Program-made: the position numbers and the translations under genes | In this document: positions 20,457 to 29,482 of the stretch, one piece after another | How the letters are laid out: every line of letters begins with the position of its first letter | Position numbering within the stretch: position 1 is the first letter of the stretch | The notes under the pieces: generated by a model | What the model was told of the DNA's origin: nothing | Databases searched by the model: none | The model's input: the letters and a program-made list of their open reading frames with translations, nothing else | DNA from: Hamadaea sp. | Lineage (GTDB): Bacteria; Actinomycetota; Actinomycetes; Mycobacteriales; Micromonosporaceae | Direction of reading: 5' to 3' | DNA length: 64,000 bases | NCBI RefSeq assembly: GCF_013362815.1 | Contig: NZ_JABFVK010000015.1 | Coordinates: 248,001-312,000, forward strand

Positions 20457-21163
20457 GCGACGACTACCGGCCGGACGACGAGGCCGAGGCGACTACCGAG
20501 CTGATGGGCGACGGTGGATCGGCGAGCAGCGAGGCGAGCCGGCCGATGACCGGAGCGTGGCAGGAGTATCTCGCGGCGGCCGAGCGGCTCGACGCGGTAC
20601 GCCGGGAGGCGGCGGCCGGCGTGGCGGCGGAGCAGGCAGCGTTGCGCGCGGCTCGGGAGGAGTTGCCGCCGATCCGGGCCCGGCTGGCGTTGCAGCAGCA
20701 GCGCATGTCCGAGATGGCGACGATGAGCGGCCGCCAGATGCCGGTGCTGACGCCGAATCCGGCCGAGACGACGAGCGCGGAGCGGGCCGTCACGGGCGGC
20801 CCGGCGGTGGTGCTCGCGGCGCTCCGGCAGGCGCTGTCGACTGTGGACGTCGCGGATGGCGCGCTGGCGCAGGCGCCCACCCGGCCGCCTTCGGCGACGA
20901 ACAAGAACCTCGGGGTCTACGGCGGTCTCGCGGCGGTGGCGCTGCTCGCCCAGATCGCGTTCGTGCTGCTCGTCGACGAGCGGACGCGCCCCCTCTACGC
21001 CGGGTGCACCGGATTCCTGCTGGGGTTCGGCGCGTTCGGGATCGGCTGGATCGCCACCGGCGTGATCAGCCGGACGCGTACCGCGGCATTGGGGCTGGCC
21101 GTCGTCGCGTTGCCGCTGCTGCTCTCGACCGCCGTCTTCACCCTTCTCTGGATCATGAGGTAA
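20453..21163 (+). CDS. Membrane protein coupled to FtsK-type ATPase
   Basis: 236 residues, no family recognised. The first 150 residues are hydrophilic and helical, with an Ala/Glu/Arg-rich probable coiled coil (about 40-90). Three hydrophobic segments follow near residues 155-235: a LGVYGGLAAVALL segment, LYAGCTGFLLGFG and LGLAVVALPLLL. Its ATG overlaps the upstream ATPase stop, and the next gene begins four bases after its stop, so the three genes form one unit. It is likely to be the membrane partner of the soluble ATPase. Confidence 0.75.
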
Positions 21164-21167
21164 GTCG

Positions 21168-21428
21168 TTGAGCAGCGTCGAGGATGTCAAACTGCGGGTC
21201 GCGGCCACGGTGTCGCAGACGAACGAAGCGCTCATCCGCCTGCGCGCGGTCGGTCAGACGTTCGACGACGCGCTCACCATGCTCCGGCTCACCGCCGCCG
21301 GGACGGTCCATCCCACGCTGATCGACGCGGTCAGCAAGCTCGAACAGGCCCGTGAGCGGCTCAACGAGGCGCATACGCTGGCGACGGGGGCCATCGGTGA
21401 CGCGGACGCCTGGCGGGCCACCGCTTGA
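21168..21428 (+). CDS. Small helical protein, WXG100-like size, TTG start
   Basis: 86 residues, predicted all helical, no signal peptide and few aromatic residues. Its size and its place behind an FtsK/SpoIIIE-type ATPase and a membrane protein recall ESX/WXG100 substrates of type VII systems. However, there is no W-x-G turn and no Y-x-x-x-D/E tail, so the link is weak. The start is TTG 21168, preceded by GAGGTAAG. Third gene of the cassette. Confidence 0.6.
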   Translation: MSSVEDVKLRVAATVSQTNEALIRLRAVGQTFDDALTMLRLTAAGTVHPTLIDAVSKLEQARERLNEAHTLATGAIGDADAWRATA

Positions 21429-21495
21429 GGGCATAACAGATCCACAAAGGTCACGCAACGCCGTCCACACCCCGCAGTGGATCACGCGTCGTCCG

Positions 21496-21504
21496 TTGTC
21501 CACA
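21496..21504 (+). promoter_or_regulatory. Single perfect DnaA box
   Basis: TTGTCCACA, the form preferred in actinobacteria, lies in the 117-bp gap before the AbiEi-like gene. A lone box can occur by chance; noted because a cluster occurs in dacB. Confidence 0.35.
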
Positions 21505-21545
21505 GGCATTGAGACCACGGCCCGCCGGACGCGAATGTCTGTGTC

Positions 21546-22412
21546 ATGGAGGAACTGCTCGACCGCCCCACCGAACTCAGCTACACCGTGTTCCGGGGCA
21601 GCGCCGCTGTCGCCGAAGGATTGCTGACCAACGACCAACTGCGTACCGACGATTGGCGGCGGGTTCGCCGCGACATCTACGTCGACTCGCGCGTACTGCT
21701 CGACCACGGGGTCGACTGCCACGCCGCCGCGCTCATCCTGCCCGGCCAGGCCTGCTTCTCACATGCCTCGGCGGCTTGGCTGCACGGCGTCGACCTCGCC
21801 GCCGACTACGGGGATCCGGTGCACGTCACGGTTCCGCCGCCGGGCAAGCCGAGCGGCTGGTCGGCGGTCAAGGTGCACCAGACCCTCATCGATCCGGGGG
21901 ACGTCGACGTGATCGACGGGCTCATGGTCACGTCGCCCCGGCGTACCGCGTGGGACCTGGCCGCGTCCGGGTCGCTCGAGGAGGCGCTGCCCGTGCTCGA
22001 CGGCCTGCTCGCGCGGGCGCTGGTCACGCCCGACGAACTTCACGGGTACGCCGAAAGCCGAACCGGCGTCCGCGGGTATCGGAAGGCAGAGCACGCCTTC
22101 GGATTGGCCGACGGGCGGGCTCGCGACGCCGACGCCTCCCGGCTCCGGCTGGCGATCCTGCAACAGGGGCTTCCCCGGCCGATCCCCCACTACACAGTGG
22201 AGGGTCCACGGGGTGTCCTGCTGCAGCCGGAGCTGGGCTGGCCGGACTTCCGGGTGGCGTTGGTGTTCTCCCGCCCCGGCGACGGCGGCGAAGGCTACGA
22301 GGAGGCGGACTGGCGGGTCCTGCGCGTCCATCGTTATCGGGTCGACCGAGAGCAGGCCACAGTCGTGCGGGAACTGAGAGCGGTGCTTCTCGCGCGGGGC
22401 TGGTGTCCCTGA
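21546..22412 (+). CDS. AbiEi-like protein with DUF559-type C-terminus
   Basis: 288 residues. The N-terminus (LLTNDQLRTDDWRRVRRDIYV) matches the AbiEi-type winged-helix pattern, followed by CFSHASAAWLHGV and TSPRRTAWDL, the common actinobacterial arrangement. The C-terminal part resembles a DUF559 (Vsr-fold) domain, but the acidic catalytic residues are not obvious, so nuclease activity is doubtful. AbiEi proteins are repressor/antitoxins of type IV systems that partner an AbiEii nucleotidyltransferase; none is encoded beside it. It ends three bases from the convergent folE stop. Confidence 0.7.
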   Translation: MEELLDRPTELSYTVFRGSAAVAEGLLTNDQLRTDDWRRVRRDIYVDSRVLLDHGVDCHAAALILPGQACFSHASAAWLHGVDLAADYGDPVHVTVPPPGKPSGWSAVKVHQTLIDPGDVDVIDGLMVTSPRRTAWDLAASGSLEEALPVLDGLLARALVTPDELHGYAESRTGVRGYRKAEHAFGLADGRARDADASRLRLAILQQGLPRPIPHYTVEGPRGVLLQPELGWPDFRVALVFSRPGDGGEGYEEADWRVLRVHRYRVDREQATVVRELRAVLLARGWCP

Positions 22413-22415
22413 CGG

Positions 22416-23105
22416 CTACCGGCCGTTGATGAGGGTCAGCGCCTCGGTCCGCGTCTTGGAGTCCGAACGCAGTACGCCGCGCACGGCACTCGTCACCGTA
22501 CGCGCGCCGGCCTTGCGGATGCCGCGCATCTCCATGCACATGTGCTCGCATTCGAGCACCACGATCACGCCGCGTGCCCCCAGCTGGCTCTCCAGCAGGT
22601 CGGCGATCTGCGAGGTGAGACGCTCCTGGACCTGCGGGCGGCGAGCGTACACCTCGACCAGGCGGGCGAGTTTGGACAGTCCGGTGATCCGGCCGTCCTC
22701 GTTCGGGATGTAGCCGATGTGGGCCACGCCCCGGAAAGGCAGCAGATGGTGCTCGCAGAGGCTGAAGACCTCGATGTCGCGGACGATCACCATCTCCTCG
22801 TGATCGGCCTCGAAGGTGGTACGCAGCACCTGCCGCGGATCCACCCGGAGACCGGCGAAGAGTTCGGCGTACGCACGCGCGACTCGTTCGGGCGTCCGCT
22901 GCAACCCGTCGCGGTCGGGGTCCTCGCCGACGGCGATGAGGATCTCACGGACGGCGTGCTCGATGCGCTCCAGGTCGACGGCCTTCTCGACCGGGCCGCC
23001 GTTGATCGATCCGTCGACCAGACGGGCGGCGAGCAGGTCCAGTTCGGCGTGCGCCGGTACAGAGCCGGTGACCCCGGAACCCGCGTCAGCGGGGTCCGGG
23101 GTCAC
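22416..23105 (-). CDS. folE: GTP cyclohydrolase I
   Basis: 229-residue homologue of FolE, which converts GTP to 7,8-dihydroneopterin triphosphate, the first step of folate synthesis. The signature [11 protein letters not shown] carries the zinc-binding Cys and His; a second zinc Cys lies in [23 protein letters not shown] and LSKLARLVE are also typical. GTG 23105 gives about 40 extra N-terminal residues, common in actinobacteria. It follows ftsH with a 14-bp gap and is probably cotranscribed with hpt and ftsH, an order also seen in mycobacteria. Confidence 0.95.
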   Translation of the reverse strand: MTPDPADAGSGVTGSVPAHAELDLLAARLVDGSINGGPVEKAVDLERIEHAVREILIAVGEDPDRDGLQRTPERVARAYAELFAGLRVDPRQVLRTTFEADHEEMVIVRDIEVFSLCEHHLLPFRGVAHIGYIPNEDGRITGLSKLARLVEVYARRPQVQERLTSQIADLLESQLGARGVIVVLECEHMCMEMRGIRKAGARTVTSAVRGVLRSDSKTRTEALTLINGR

Positions 23106-23119
23106 CGGGATGCTGCTGT

Positions 23120-25144
23120 TCAGTTCGACCCCTCGATCAGGGTCGCGCCGTCGGTCAGCGACTGCGGCGCGCCGCCGGTCGCAGCCGCCGAGCCGGCCGA
23201 CGCCGAACCGGTGGCCGCCCGCTCCGCCGCGGTCTGCACCGGCGGCAGGTCGGAGGGCGTACGCTTCCCGAACCCGTTGAACGGGGCCATCGGCGGGCGC
23301 TTGGTGACCCGCGCACAGATCCGGTTCATGTCGGCCGTCGAGAGGGTCTCCTTCTCGATCAGCTCCAGCACGATGTTGTCGAGCACGTCGCGATACTCCA
23401 CGAGAACCGCGTACGCCTCGTCGTGTGCCAGCTCGATCAGCGTCCGCACCTCGGCGTCGATCTCGGCCGCGATCGAGTCGGAGTAGTCCTTCTCGTGACC
23501 GTAGCTGCGACCCAGGAAGGGCTCGTCACCGCTGGTGCCGTACTTGACCGCACCGAGCTTGGAGCTCATGCCGTACTGGGTGACCATCGCCCGGGCGATC
23601 GCCGACGCCTTCTCGATGTCGTTGCCGGCGCCCGTGGTGGGCTCGTGGAAGACGAGCTCCTCGGCCGCCCGGCCACCCAGCGCGTACGCGAGGGTGTCGA
23701 TCATCTCGGCGCGCGTCTGCGTGTACTTGTCCTCGGTCGGCAGGACCAGCGTGTGCCCGAGCGACCGCCCGCGCGACAGGATGGTGACCTTGTGGACCGG
23801 GGCCGAGTGCGGCATCGCGTGCGCCACCAGAGCGTGCCCGCCCTCGTGATACGCCGTGATCTTCTTCTCGTGGTCCGACATGACCCGAGTACGCCGCTGC
23901 GGACCGGCGATGACGCGGTCGATCGACTCCTCGAGGTAGTCGTTGGTGATCGCCCGCTTGTCGTTGCGAGCGGTCAGCAGCGCCGACTCGTTGATCACGT
24001 TCGCCAGGTCGGCACCCGTGAAGCCCGGCGTACGCCGAGCCACCGCGTCGAGGTCGACGTCCGGCGTGAACGGCTTGCCCTTGGCGTGCACCCGGAGGAT
24101 CGCCTTGCGGCCCTCCATGTCCGGGGTGTCCACGGCGATCTGGCGGTCGAACCGGCCCGGGCGCAGCAGCGCCGGGTCGAGGATGTCCGGCCGGTTGGTC
24201 GCGGCGATCAGGATCACGCCGCCCTTGGCGTCGAAGCCGTCCATCTCGACGAGCAGCTGGTTGAGCGTCTGCTCGCGCTCGTCGTGGCCACCGCCGAGGC
24301 CGGCGCCACGGTGGCGGCCCACGGCGTCGATCTCGTCGACGAAGACGATCGCCGGAGCGTTCGTCTTCGCCTGCTCGAACAGATCGCGTACGCGGGACGC
24401 ACCGACACCGACGAACATCTCGACGAAGTCCGAGCCGGAGATCGAGTAGAACGGCACTCCGGCTTCACCGGCGACGGCTCGGGCGAGCAGCGTCTTACCG
24501 GTTCCGGGCGGGCCGAAGAGCAGTACGCCCTTCGGGATCTTCGCGCCGAGAGCCTGGTACTTCGAGGGGTTCTGCAGGAAGTCCTTGATCTCGTGCAGTT
24601 CCTCGACGGCTTCCTCGGCCCCCGCCACGTCGGCGAAGGTCGTCTTCGGCATGTCCTTGCTGACCAGCTTGGCCTTGGACTTGCCGAAGTTGAGCACCCG
24701 CGAGCCGCCGCCCTGCATCTGCGACATCATGATGAAGAAGAACAGGACGATGAGCAGCAGCGGCGCGAAGGAGAAGATCAGCGAGGTGATCCAGGAGTCC
24801 TGGGTGACCTCGGTGTTGTAGCTACCGCCGTCGGCGAGGTTCGCGTTCCGGACCTGGTCGAACATGTAGTCGGCGCTCTGCGCGGGATACTCGGCCTGGA
24901 TCTTGTCGGTCTCGACGCTGCCGAACTTGGCCTTGTTGACCAGTTCGAGCTGGATCGTCTGCTCCTTGTCCTGAATCAGGACCTTCTTGACGTTGTCCGG
25001 CTTGTTGAGCTCTGCGAGCGCGACCGAGGTATCGACGTCGCGGTAGGTCCCCGAGCTGCTGTAGGTCGCGAAGAACACCGCGATCGCGGCCGCGACGAGC
25101 ACGAACCAGAACCACGGGCGCTTATAAAAGGGGAGTCGCTCCAT
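23120..25144 (-). CDS. ftsH: ATP-dependent zinc metalloprotease FtsH
   Basis: 674-residue membrane AAA protease that degrades unassembled membrane and regulatory proteins. A first membrane helix (residues 10-28, [14 protein letters not shown]) and a second near 118-138 flank an extracytoplasmic domain. The AAA module has Walker A GPPGTGKT (about 209), Walker [12 protein letters not shown] and the second region of homology around [19 protein letters not shown]. The zinc protease motif HEGGH lies near 432. The C-terminus is Ala/Gly/Ser-rich. It starts with ATG 25144, with its gene 159 bp after hpt. Confidence 0.97.
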   Translation of the reverse strand: MERLPFYKRPWFWFVLVAAAIAVFFATYSSSGTYRDVDTSVALAELNKPDNVKKVLIQDKEQTIQLELVNKAKFGSVETDKIQAEYPAQSADYMFDQVRNANLADGGSYNTEVTQDSWITSLIFSFAPLLLIVLFFFIMMSQMQGGGSRVLNFGKSKAKLVSKDMPKTTFADVAGAEEAVEELHEIKDFLQNPSKYQALGAKIPKGVLLFGPPGTGKTLLARAVAGEAGVPFYSISGSDFVEMFVGVGASRVRDLFEQAKTNAPAIVFVDEIDAVGRHRGAGLGGGHDEREQTLNQLLVEMDGFDAKGGVILIAATNRPDILDPALLRPGRFDRQIAVDTPDMEGRKAILRVHAKGKPFTPDVDLDAVARRTPGFTGADLANVINESALLTARNDKRAITNDYLEESIDRVIAGPQRRTRVMSDHEKKITAYHEGGHALVAHAMPHSAPVHKVTILSRGRSLGHTLVLPTEDKYTQTRAEMIDTLAYALGGRAAEELVFHEPTTGAGNDIEKASAIARAMVTQYGMSSKLGAVKYGTSGDEPFLGRSYGHEKDYSDSIAAEIDAEVRTLIELAHDEAYAVLVEYRDVLDNIVLELIEKETLSTADMNRICARVTKRPPMAPFNGFGKRTPSDLPPVQTAAERAATGSASAGSAAATGGAPQSLTDGATLIEGSN

Positions 25145-25303
25145 ACCGTTGTTGTCGGGTGCGGTGCACCCGAAACCTCCCGATCGATACGTAGGCCGTC
25201 AGGTCACTTGACGGTACACCGTAGATGTCACAGTTGCCGCAACAGCGCGCCCCTGTGAACACCCTGAGAGACGACGGGCCTACACCTCGTAGACCCGTAA
25301 CCC

Positions 25304-25876
25304 CTACCTCTGGTATACCTCGGGCTTCAAAACTCCGACATATGGCATGTCTCGGTAGCGTTCCGCATAGTCCAGGCCGTATCCGACCACGAACTCGCTG
25401 GGGATGTCGAATCCGACGTACTTCACCGGCACCGGCACCTTGATCGCGTCGGGCTTGCGGAGCAGCGCCACGACCTCGACGCTCGCCGCCGACCGAGATT
25501 CCAGGTACTTGAGCAGCCAGCTCAGGGTCAGACCGGAGTCGACGATGTCCTCGACGACGATGACCCGCTTGCCGGCGATGTCCCGGTCGAGGTCTTTCAG
25601 AATGCGGACCACGCCGCTGGAGGTCATCCCCTGGCCGTACGAGGAGACCGCCATGAACTCGAGCTCGGCGGGCGGGCCGTAGCGGCTCAGCGCGCGGGCG
25701 AAGTCGGCCATGAACATGACCGCGCCTTTGAGCACACAGACCAGCAGTACGCTGTCCGCCTGCCCGTAGTCCGCCGCCACCTGCTTGGCCAGCTCATCGG
25801 TCTTGGCGCGGATGTCGTCCTCGGAGACGATCACGCGGTCGATGTCCTTGTCGTACCACCCGGGCAGATCAGCCAT
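25304..25876 (-). CDS. hpt: Hypoxanthine phosphoribosyltransferase
   Basis: 190-residue type I phosphoribosyltransferase that salvages hypoxanthine and guanine with PRPP. The PRPP loop VIVVEDIVDSGLTL (about 101-114) is intact, with LLVCVLKGAVMF upstream and the usual VGYGLDYAERYRDMPYVGVL tail. ATG 25876 is preceded by AAGG at short spacing. In mycobacteria and relatives tilS sits directly upstream; here the upstream neighbour is a subtilase and tilS lies 8 kb away in the opposite orientation. Confidence 0.96.
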   Translation of the reverse strand: MADLPGWYDKDIDRVIVSEDDIRAKTDELAKQVAADYGQADSVLLVCVLKGAVMFMADFARALSRYGPPAELEFMAVSSYGQGMTSSGVVRILKDLDRDIAGKRVIVVEDIVDSGLTLSWLLKYLESRSAASVEVVALLRKPDAIKVPVPVKYVGFDIPSEFVVGYGLDYAERYRDMPYVGVLKPEVYQR

Positions 25877-26000
25877 GCCTTACAGACTATCGAGCCCGGA
25901 TGGCGGCCAAGCAGTGATGCTGCACCCTTTCCCACCGGCCCCGCCGGGGCCGAACCGGCATCGGGTTGATCATTCCCAACGGGGATCGATCATTGGCCTG

Positions 26001-26052
26001 CGGACACGACACGCCGCGCGATCATGACCGAAGGTTCATGATCGCGCGGAAA
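26001..26052. repeat. Dispersed palindromic element, family 1 copy A, with terminator hairpin
   Basis: 52 bp that match 48833-48884 at 45 positions, including identical blocks at both ends with the same 17-base spacing. This copy contains a perfect 14-bp stem (26014-26027 with 26036-26049, 8-base loop). The right arm spans the stop codon and last codons of the subtilase gene, so the hairpin can act as its terminator. Confidence 0.75.
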
Positions 26053-29000
26053 ACGCAGTGTGGATGACGGTGGTACCGGGGACGGTCGACGAGGTCATCA
26101 GGGTCGTGACCGAGCCGGAGCCACCCGAGAGCGTGACCGAGTAGGTCAGCGACCCGCCGGGCGTACCGGCCGTCGTGGGCACCGACAGGTCGCCGGTGGG
26201 CAGGCCGGACAGGGAGTCACCGGCCGCGCCGGCGATGTTGTCCGCGCCGACCAGGTACTTCAGTCCGCCGGGCGGGGCCTTCGGCAGCGCCTTCGGGTCG
26301 TACGCGTACCGGATCGTGTTCGCTGAAGGCGAAACCGAGAGCGGCAGCCAGACCTGGAAACGGCGGGCGGACGACGTCCCGAAGACCTTCACGTCCCAGT
26401 CGGCGACGATCCAGCGCGCGCCGTCCCGGTCCACCACATCCACCCGAACCCCAGGCGCCGAAGAGCCGTCGAGGTCGGCCCAGAACGGGGCGAGCACATT
26501 GTTCGGGCGCTTCGGGTCCGGCAGCCCGTTCGGCTCCGGAGTGACGTCCTGACCAGTGCCGCCGCCGACGATCAGATAGCCGTCGGAGGTCACCCCGATC
26601 CGGGTGTACGCCTGACCGGCGTACCGGAACGCCGGGGTGTCGTAGTTGATGACCTCCTCGTCGCCGATCGGGTCGGCCGCGACCTCCGGCCGCTGGTAGA
26701 AGGTGCCGGAGACGGTGGCGAGCGACGGCTTGCCCGGCGTGATCCCGGCCAGGGTCACCTTCGAGCGCCCGACCGCCGCCAACCCCGTACGCGACGCCCC
26801 GGTGACCTCACCGACGGCGGTTCCGGCCGGGAACCGTGAGGACATCGTCACCTGCGCTTGTGCGTACCCCTTGTTGGTCGCGGTGAAGGAGCACGACGAG
26901 CTCGCGCACTTCCCGGTGACCGCGACCGAGCCTTGCTGCGGAACGAACGCGACGGGCAGGTGGAGCGTGGGCAGCGAGCCGCCGACCGGCTCGAGCCGAA
27001 CCTCGCCGAAGAGCTGGCGCTTCGGCGCCCACGAGGCGATGTTCACCGTGAAGCGGCCGACCGCGCCGGGCGCGAGGGTCAGCACCGGCGGATCGACGGT
27101 GATCGCGGACTTGGTCGGCGCGGTGCTGGTCAGCCGGTAGGTCTGCACGTGGCCGGAGACGTTCTTGACGGTCCGGACGGCGCTGAGCCGGCCCGGCATG
27201 ACCGGCGCGTTGATCGACGGGGTGTTCAACTGGACGGCGTCGACCGGGTCCGCGGCCAGCTTGGCCATCCGGTCGGCGCTCTCGTCGAAGGTCAGGCCCG
27301 GGTTGGCCGCGATGTCGACCGCGATGCGGCCCGCGCCGAAGTCGAACGGATCGGCCGGGGTCTTGAGGTCCTCCTTGACGACCTTGGTCACCGCGGTCGT
27401 CATCAGCGCGGACTTAATCTGACCGGGCGACCAGCTCGGGTGGGCCGCGCGCAGCAGGATGCCCGCGCCCGCGACGTGCGGCCCGGACATCGACGTCCCG
27501 GCGATCGCCTGGAAGTACTGCCCCGCCGGACCGCCGGTCGGATCCTCGGGCGTCGGCGTCGTCCCGGCGAGAATCTGCACGCCAGGCGCGGTCACGTCGG
27601 GCTTCAGCGCGAGGCCGCCGGGCCCGCGCGAGGAGAAGGCCGCCATCACGTCGCCCCGCCCGGTCGTGGCGCGGCCCGAGGTGAAGCTCGCCGTCACGTT
27701 CTTGTTCTTCAGGTACGCCAAAAGCTGTGCACCGGTAGCGAGATGCACGGTGGGCAGCCAGTGGTTGTCCGTCTCGGTGTCCTGGAGAGTGGGGTTGTAG
27801 AGCAGCATCCCGAGTCCGCCGCCCTGTTTGACGAAGTAGCCCTTCTCAACGCGAGCGTTCTCGCCGCGTTCACAGACGACGACTTTGCCCTGGAAGAGGT
27901 TCTTCTTCGGCTTGGTGAGGCAGCGCGCGCCGCCGTCGTACCCCTTGACGTCCTTCGCTTGCACGACCGGGGTCGCTGCGGAGAGTCCGGCGGTGATGCT
28001 GGAACCGGTCAGCGTCAGGTCCTTCGCCCCCGGCGACTTCAGGGTGATCGTCGAGTCGAATTCGCGGCGCTGCGTACTCGCCGCCACCGTGGTGACCCAC
28101 GGAGACAGGTGGTTCACCGTCTCGGCGTCCGGTCCCTCGTTGCCGGCCGATGCGGCGACGAACACCCCGGCCGCGTACGCGTCGAGGAAGGCGAGCTCGA
28201 CCGGATCGGTCTCGGGATCGGTGCCGCCGGAGATGGAGAAGTTGATGACGCGTACGCCGTCCTTGACCGCCTGCGCGACCGCAGCCGCCGAGTCGGACGA
28301 GAAGCAGCCGTCGGCACCGCAGACCTTGTAGACGCTGACCCATGCGCCGGGCGCGACGCCGCGCAGCGGACCGCGGTCGACCCCGAACACCTTGGCGCTG
28401 CTCAGGACGTTGCCCGCCGAGGTGGAGGCGGTGTGCGTACCGTGGCCGTCGCTGTCTCGGGCGGTCCGGTACTTCTCCTTGTCGTGCATCTTCAGGTACG
28501 CGTCCAGGAACGGCCGGCCGCCGATGAGTTTGTGATTGCACCGGAACTTCACGCCGGTCAGCGGGTTCACGCCGAAGTCGCACACCCGGGCCTTGCCGTC
28601 CTCACGGGGCGGTGGCGCGGCGAGGTTGCCCTGGTCGGCGAAGGACGGATGCTCCGGCCACGCGCCCGTGTCGAGCACTCCGAAGATCACGCCCTTGCCC
28701 GCGTCGGCCGGGCCGCCGAGCGCGCGCTGAACGGTGTCCGCCCCGATGAACCCGGGGCTGGAGTCGGTCAGCGGATGGCGTACCTCGTCACGTTGGACGG
28801 CCACGACGCCGGGGATCTTGAGCAGGTCGCCGACCCGGTTCGCGGGTACGGTCAGCGCCACCCCGCCGTAGACGGTGCGCAGACTCTGGCCGAGGCGTAC
28901 GCCGGGCACATGGGCGGCGGCCTTCCCGAAGATGTCCTCCTGCTGGGCCAGGAATCGCTCGTACGCCTGCTCAGCCGGGCCGCCCCAGAGCGGCCGCCCG

Positions 29001-29263
29001 GTCACCGCCGGGCTGGTCGCCGCGAACCCCGGTACGCCGCCCCGATAGGTCGCGACCGGCTCGTTGGCCAGCTTGACGACGACGCTCACCTGGGCCCCGC
29101 CCGACCGCCCGAGCAGCGAACGGTCGGTACGCGCCATCGCGCTCGTTTTCGCCGCTGTGTAGCGCGACACCAGGCTCACTCGTTTGTCCGGCGACGCAGC
29201 ATGTGCTGGTGTTGGAAGAGAAACGACAACTAGCGCAAGTGGCAACAAAAGCCGCGAAAACAT
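26036..29263 (-). CDS. Secreted subtilisin-like serine protease (S8, PA domain)
   Basis: 1075-residue secreted protease. A signal peptide of about 22 residues ends in PAHAA. An I9-like propeptide (about 55-160) precedes the S8 domain. The catalytic triad is visible as Asp in GVLDTGAWPEHP (about 197), His in GHGTHTAS (about 272) and Ser in GTSMSGPHVAG (about 589). A PA domain is inserted between His and Ser (about 400-520), as in lactocepin and plant-type subtilases. Fn3-like and other beta domains fill the C-terminus, which has no anchor. It sits between hpt and dacB, genes that normally flank tilS and a zincin gene, so it may be an insertion into an old cluster. Confidence 0.93.
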   Translation of the reverse strand: MFSRLLLPLALVVVSLPTPAHAASPDKRVSLVSRYTAAKTSAMARTDRSLLGRSGGAQVSVVVKLANEPVATYRGGVPGFAATSPAVTGRPLWGGPAEQAYERFLAQQEDIFGKAAAHVPGVRLGQSLRTVYGGVALTVPANRVGDLLKIPGVVAVQRDEVRHPLTDSSPGFIGADTVQRALGGPADAGKGVIFGVLDTGAWPEHPSFADQGNLAAPPPREDGKARVCDFGVNPLTGVKFRCNHKLIGGRPFLDAYLKMHDKEKYRTARDSDGHGTHTASTSAGNVLSSAKVFGVDRGPLRGVAPGAWVSVYKVCGADGCFSSDSAAAVAQAVKDGVRVINFSISGGTDPETDPVELAFLDAYAAGVFVAASAGNEGPDAETVNHLSPWVTTVAASTQRREFDSTITLKSPGAKDLTLTGSSITAGLSAATPVVQAKDVKGYDGGARCLTKPKKNLFQGKVVVCERGENARVEKGYFVKQGGGLGMLLYNPTLQDTETDNHWLPTVHLATGAQLLAYLKNKNVTASFTSGRATTGRGDVMAAFSSRGPGGLALKPDVTAPGVQILAGTTPTPEDPTGGPAGQYFQAIAGTSMSGPHVAGAGILLRAAHPSWSPGQIKSALMTTAVTKVVKEDLKTPADPFDFGAGRIAVDIAANPGLTFDESADRMAKLAADPVDAVQLNTPSINAPVMPGRLSAVRTVKNVSGHVQTYRLTSTAPTKSAITVDPPVLTLAPGAVGRFTVNIASWAPKRQLFGEVRLEPVGGSLPTLHLPVAFVPQQGSVAVTGKCASSSCSFTATNKGYAQAQVTMSSRFPAGTAVGEVTGASRTGLAAVGRSKVTLAGITPGKPSLATVSGTFYQRPEVAADPIGDEEVINYDTPAFRYAGQAYTRIGVTSDGYLIVGGGTGQDVTPEPNGLPDPKRPNNVLAPFWADLDGSSAPGVRVDVVDRDGARWIVADWDVKVFGTSSARRFQVWLPLSVSPSANTIRYAYDPKALPKAPPGGLKYLVGADNIAGAAGDSLSGLPTGDLSVPTTAGTPGGSLTYSVTLSGGSGSVTTLMTSSTVPGTTVIHTAFSARS

Positions 29264-29482
29264 AGGGCAGATCTTGCCGCAGTCGGGGCGCTTCGCCCGG
29301 CCGACACTTCGGCCTGTCAGCTACCCGTCAACTCTTTCCGCGCATCTTTCGGCGCTCGCCCCGCCGGCCTTCGCCGGTCGCGCTGTCAGCTGCAGATCAC
29401 GGTTACGCATGCTTCCCGGGGTGCCGGAGGCATGCGTAACCGTGATCCGCAGGTGTCGACGGGGTGGGGCGGGCCGGCGTCG
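29264..29482. other. Subtilase-dacB intergenic region
   Basis: 219 bp holding the dacB terminator-like hairpin and the upstream region of the subtilase gene. No gene seen. Confidence 0.6.
29390..29452 (-). terminator. Long hairpin downstream of dacB
   Basis: Perfect 18-bp arms 29395-29412 and 29430-29447 (GATCACGGTTACGCATGC and its complement) with a 17-base loop, extended by four more pairs after one mismatch. It starts 30 bp after the dacB stop. No T-tract follows, as is common for actinobacterial terminators. Confidence 0.65.
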
